Below are positions 5,874 to 7,666 of a DNA stretch of 7,666 nt, in pieces. A program made the translations under genes and the position numbers. Below the pieces are notes generated by a model. The model did no database searches, was not told the DNA's origin, and saw only the letters and a program-made list of their open reading frames with translations. Origin of the DNA: an uncultured Eubacteriales bacterium (lineage in GTDB: Bacteria; Bacillota; Clostridia; Oscillospirales; Acutalibacteraceae); NCBI GenBank assembly GCA_900317215.1, contig ONFW01000246.1, positions 1 to 7,666 on the forward strand, given 5' to 3'. The first letter of the stretch is position 1. Every line of letters starts with the position of its first letter.

Positions 5874-7367
5874 TCATCTTGAACTGCTGCTCATGATCTC
5901 AGCCGCAAATTTTCCACTCGCTGCAGCAATAGGCAGACCGCCGCCGTTTTGAATCCACTGACTCGCAAGGTATAAATTTGAAACGCCCTTAACAGTTGAT
6001 TTAACGTACTTGCTTTTGAAGCCTTTTAAAGCGTTAAAGCTCATATAACTGCCTTTATACGCATTACACCATCTGTTAAAGGTCACGGGGGAATATGTTC
6101 CGAGAAGGAGAAGCTTTCCTTTAAGGTCAGGGAACTGCTTTTCAACCCTCAGCTTTAAATTTTCGGCGATCCTTGTCTTTTCGTTATCGTAAGCGGTCTT
6201 ATCCTTGCAAAGCTTCTCCCAATAATCATATTGTCCGGAGCTTTGAAGGATATTGCACTGGATGACGCGCTTATTCTTTGGGAAAAGCCTCTTGTCGTAG
6301 TCGTAAACCCTCATACCGCAAAAGTCATGCTCCTCATTCGCAACCGTATATTTCTCACCTGGAAAGATCACGGACCCTTCGGGAAGCTGTAAATCTTCAT
6401 CTGATTCGATGCCGAACGCCGCCTGATAACCAGTATTCGCCGTATAGCCCTCAGCATGCTCATACATATATTTCAGGTTGCGGTCAAGGTATTCAGTGCC
6501 GATCATACCCCAAAAAAGCTGATAGGGATCAGCCGCCCAGATATAACTGTCAGCGCTGATCTTTTCGCCGGTCTCGAGAGTCATACATTCGATCCTGCCG
6601 TTTTTTACCGATGCTTCTTTCACTCTTGATCGGGTATGGATTGTTCCTCCGAGAGAAATAAAGCGCGCTTTCATTCTCTCGATCATTCCAGAGGATCCGC
6701 CTTCGGGAATGGCGACCGTATTGCTGGTATAGAATGCATATGAGGTAACAAAGGTCAGAGCCATAAAACTACCGTTAAAATAATTTCCGAATAACGCGCG
6801 CAGATATGGACTCTTGAACCGCTCGACAAATTCCTTCATCGTTTGCTTGCCATATTCGCTGTTAGCTTTTGCGGCGTTTTTCATTGACATACCCAGTTTT
6901 ATGAACTGAAACGGATTCATGTGTGCCGGAGATTTTTCGCACGGAGGTTTAATGCACTCACAGTCCTTCACGCACGCAAAGAAAAGCTCAAGCTCCTGCT
7001 GATCTTCGGGAGCAACTGCCAAAAGTTCCGCTTTTGCTTTTTCTATATCACGCCACAAATGCAGCGAAACACCGTTCATCTCCATGCAGTAAAAATACGG
7101 GTCGCGATAAAGTCTGATGTCGTCTGATAAAACACCGACATTCTTCCAGAGCTTGTTCAACGCTTCGCCGTCGTTACAGCCGACAAGAAAATGAATACAG
7201 TTGTCAATATGATATCCCTGTCTGCTCCAGGCGGTACATTCACCTCCAAGCATTGGATTCATCTCATATATATCCGCCTGAAATCCTGCCTGAAGCGAAT
7301 AGATCCCGGCAGTCAGACCGGAAACGCCGCCTCCGATCACCGCCACTATCTTTTTTCTGTTTGTCAT
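5874..7367 (-). CDS. FAD-dependent oxidoreductase, phytoene desaturase/CrtISO superfamily
   Basis: A 497-residue flavoprotein. The N-terminus is a dinucleotide-binding fold (VIGGGVSGLTAG, with G12, G14 and G17) ending in an acidic residue at E35 (DIYE) that binds the FAD ribose, then GGECTAW (41-47). Near the C-terminus come TYSPVTFNRWCNAYKGSYMSF-like residues and LYLASQW...GGGLP (GGGLP at 475-479), the FAD-contacting motif of carotenoid desaturases, isomerases and retinol saturase relatives. Length fits the family. No crtB/crtM or other isoprenoid gene is adjacent, so the substrate is unknown and a carotenoid role should not be assumed. The start at 7367 is preferred: the longer frame's TTG at 7400 falls inside the predicted -10 box, while AGGAG at 7383-7379 precedes 7367 by 11 bases. 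No signal peptide. Confidence 0.9.
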   Translation of the reverse strand: MTNRKKIVAVIGGGVSGLTAGIYSLQAGFQADIYEMNPMLGGECTAWSRQGYHIDNCIHFLVGCNDGEALNKLWKNVGVLSDDIRLYRDPYFYCMEMNGVSLHLWRDIEKAKAELLAVAPEDQQELELFFACVKDCECIKPPCEKSPAHMNPFQFIKLGMSMKNAAKANSEYGKQTMKEFVERFKSPYLRALFGNYFNGSFMALTFVTSYAFYTSNTVAIPEGGSSGMIERMKARFISLGGTIHTRSRVKEASVKNGRIECMTLETGEKISADSYIWAADPYQLFWGMIGTEYLDRNLKYMYEHAEGYTANTGYQAAFGIESDEDLQLPEGSVIFPGEKYTVANEEHDFCGMRVYDYDKRLFPKNKRVIQCNILQSSGQYDYWEKLCKDKTAYDNEKTRIAENLKLRVEKQFPDLKGKLLLLGTYSPVTFNRWCNAYKGSYMSFNALKGFKSKYVKSTVKGVSNLYLASQWIQNGGGLPIAAASGKFAAEIMSSSSR

Positions 7368-7399
7368 TTCAAAGCCATCTCCTGTTTTATGATAGTTCA

Positions 7400-7429
7400 A
7401 TTATATACCTCAAAAAAGATAGCAGTCAA
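7400..7429 (-). promoter_or_regulatory. Promoter of the FAD oxidoreductase gene
   Basis: On the minus strand, TTGACT (7429-7424) and a perfect TATAAT (7405-7400) are 18 bases apart. The expected transcript start near 7393 leaves a leader of about 26 bases containing AGGAG. A TTG codon at 7400-7398 would overlap the -10 box and not be transcribed. Confidence 0.75.
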
Positions 7430-7524
7430 TATAAATCCGACTCCTTTCTCAAACCGCAACAGAGTTATAAAATAATAAAACAGAACATAGCAGCAAAAAG
7501 CAGCAAAAATTCAGAATAAAAATC

Positions 7525-7553
7525 TTGACAATTATCGATTATTATGATATCAT
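7525..7553 (+). promoter_or_regulatory. tRNA-Trp promoter
   Basis: A consensus -35 TTGACA (7525-7530), a 17-base spacer and TATCAT (7548-7553), with TGA directly before it giving an extended -10. The predicted start near 7560 lies about 24 bases before the tRNA. Confidence 0.8.
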
Positions 7554-7583
7554 ATTTATTGTTCATTGGAAACAAGTCAATAT

Positions 7584-7659
7584 AGGGGTATAGCTCAGTT
7601 GGTAGAGCAGCGGTCTCCAAAACCGCGTGCCGAGGGTTCAAGTCCTTCTGCCCCTGCCA
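7584..7659 (+). tRNA. trnW: tRNA-Trp (anticodon CCA)
   Basis: A full cloverleaf with encoded CCA. The 7-bp acceptor stem is AGGGGTA (7584-7590) with TGCCCCT (7649-7655), one G-T pair. The D stem is GCTC/GAGC. The anticodon stem is GCGGT/ACCGC around loop CTCCAAA, giving anticodon CCA at 7617-7619, which reads UGG. The T arm has TTCAAGT in the loop. G7656 is the discriminator and CCA is at 7657-7659. In many Firmicutes this tRNA precedes secE and nusG; the window ends too soon to show that. Confidence 0.97.
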
Positions 7660-7666
7660 AATGAAA

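Noticed and set aside
1..7666. CRISPR array, transposase or integrase gene, phage attachment site at the tRNA
   Set aside because: No spaced direct repeats, no recombinase-like protein and no duplicated tRNA 3' end occur in the window.

Overview
The window looks like a chromosomal stretch from a Gram-positive gut-type Clostridia, most likely Ruminococcus-like (Oscillospiraceae). This rests on strong AGGAGG-type ribosome binding sites, a LytTR regulator paired with a GHKL (AgrC-type) kinase, a Firmicutes-style ZapA, a CpXC protein, and fairly AT-rich spacers with clear TTGACA/TATAAT promoters. The genus is an inference from gene style, not from a search.

Layout, left to right. Positions 1-356 hold no credible gene: a terminator (21-65) closes something left of the window, a GC-richer hairpin-bearing block follows (about 66-250), and a second hairpin with an A-run (255-290) terminates the leftward gene that ends at 357. 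That gene (357-1277, minus) encodes a two-helix membrane protein with a striking tail of 13 perfect-length PEEKK/SEEKK units. A divergent promoter region (1278-1569) separates it from a tightly coupled two-gene operon on the plus strand: a LytTR response regulator (1570-2277) and a seven-helix HPK10/AgrC-like kinase (2279-3583), closed by a strong terminator (3607-3646). No AgrB- or AgrD-like gene is visible beside them, so the signal is unknown.

Positions 3584-4114 carry no convincing gene. They do contain three nested complementary segments (3676-3768) that could fold into one long structure, and an AT-rich 10-bp inverted repeat (3919-3956). Next are a leftward CpXC zinc-ribbon gene (4115-4789) and, divergently, zapA (5063-5527, a cell-division FtsZ-ring factor) with its own promoter. 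A strong, probably bidirectional terminator (5654-5697) separates zapA from a convergent FAD-dependent oxidoreductase of the phytoene desaturase/CrtISO superfamily (5874-7367, minus). The window closes with a well-formed tRNA-Trp(CCA) gene and its promoter.

Apart from the kinase/regulator pair, the genes appear to be separate transcription units and do not form an obvious joint system. The items most worth checking are the possible structured RNA or repeat at 3676-3768, the repeat tail of the membrane protein, the GC-rich block near the left edge, and two start codons (4789 and 7367) that the promoter and ribosome-binding evidence places downstream of the longest possible frame.
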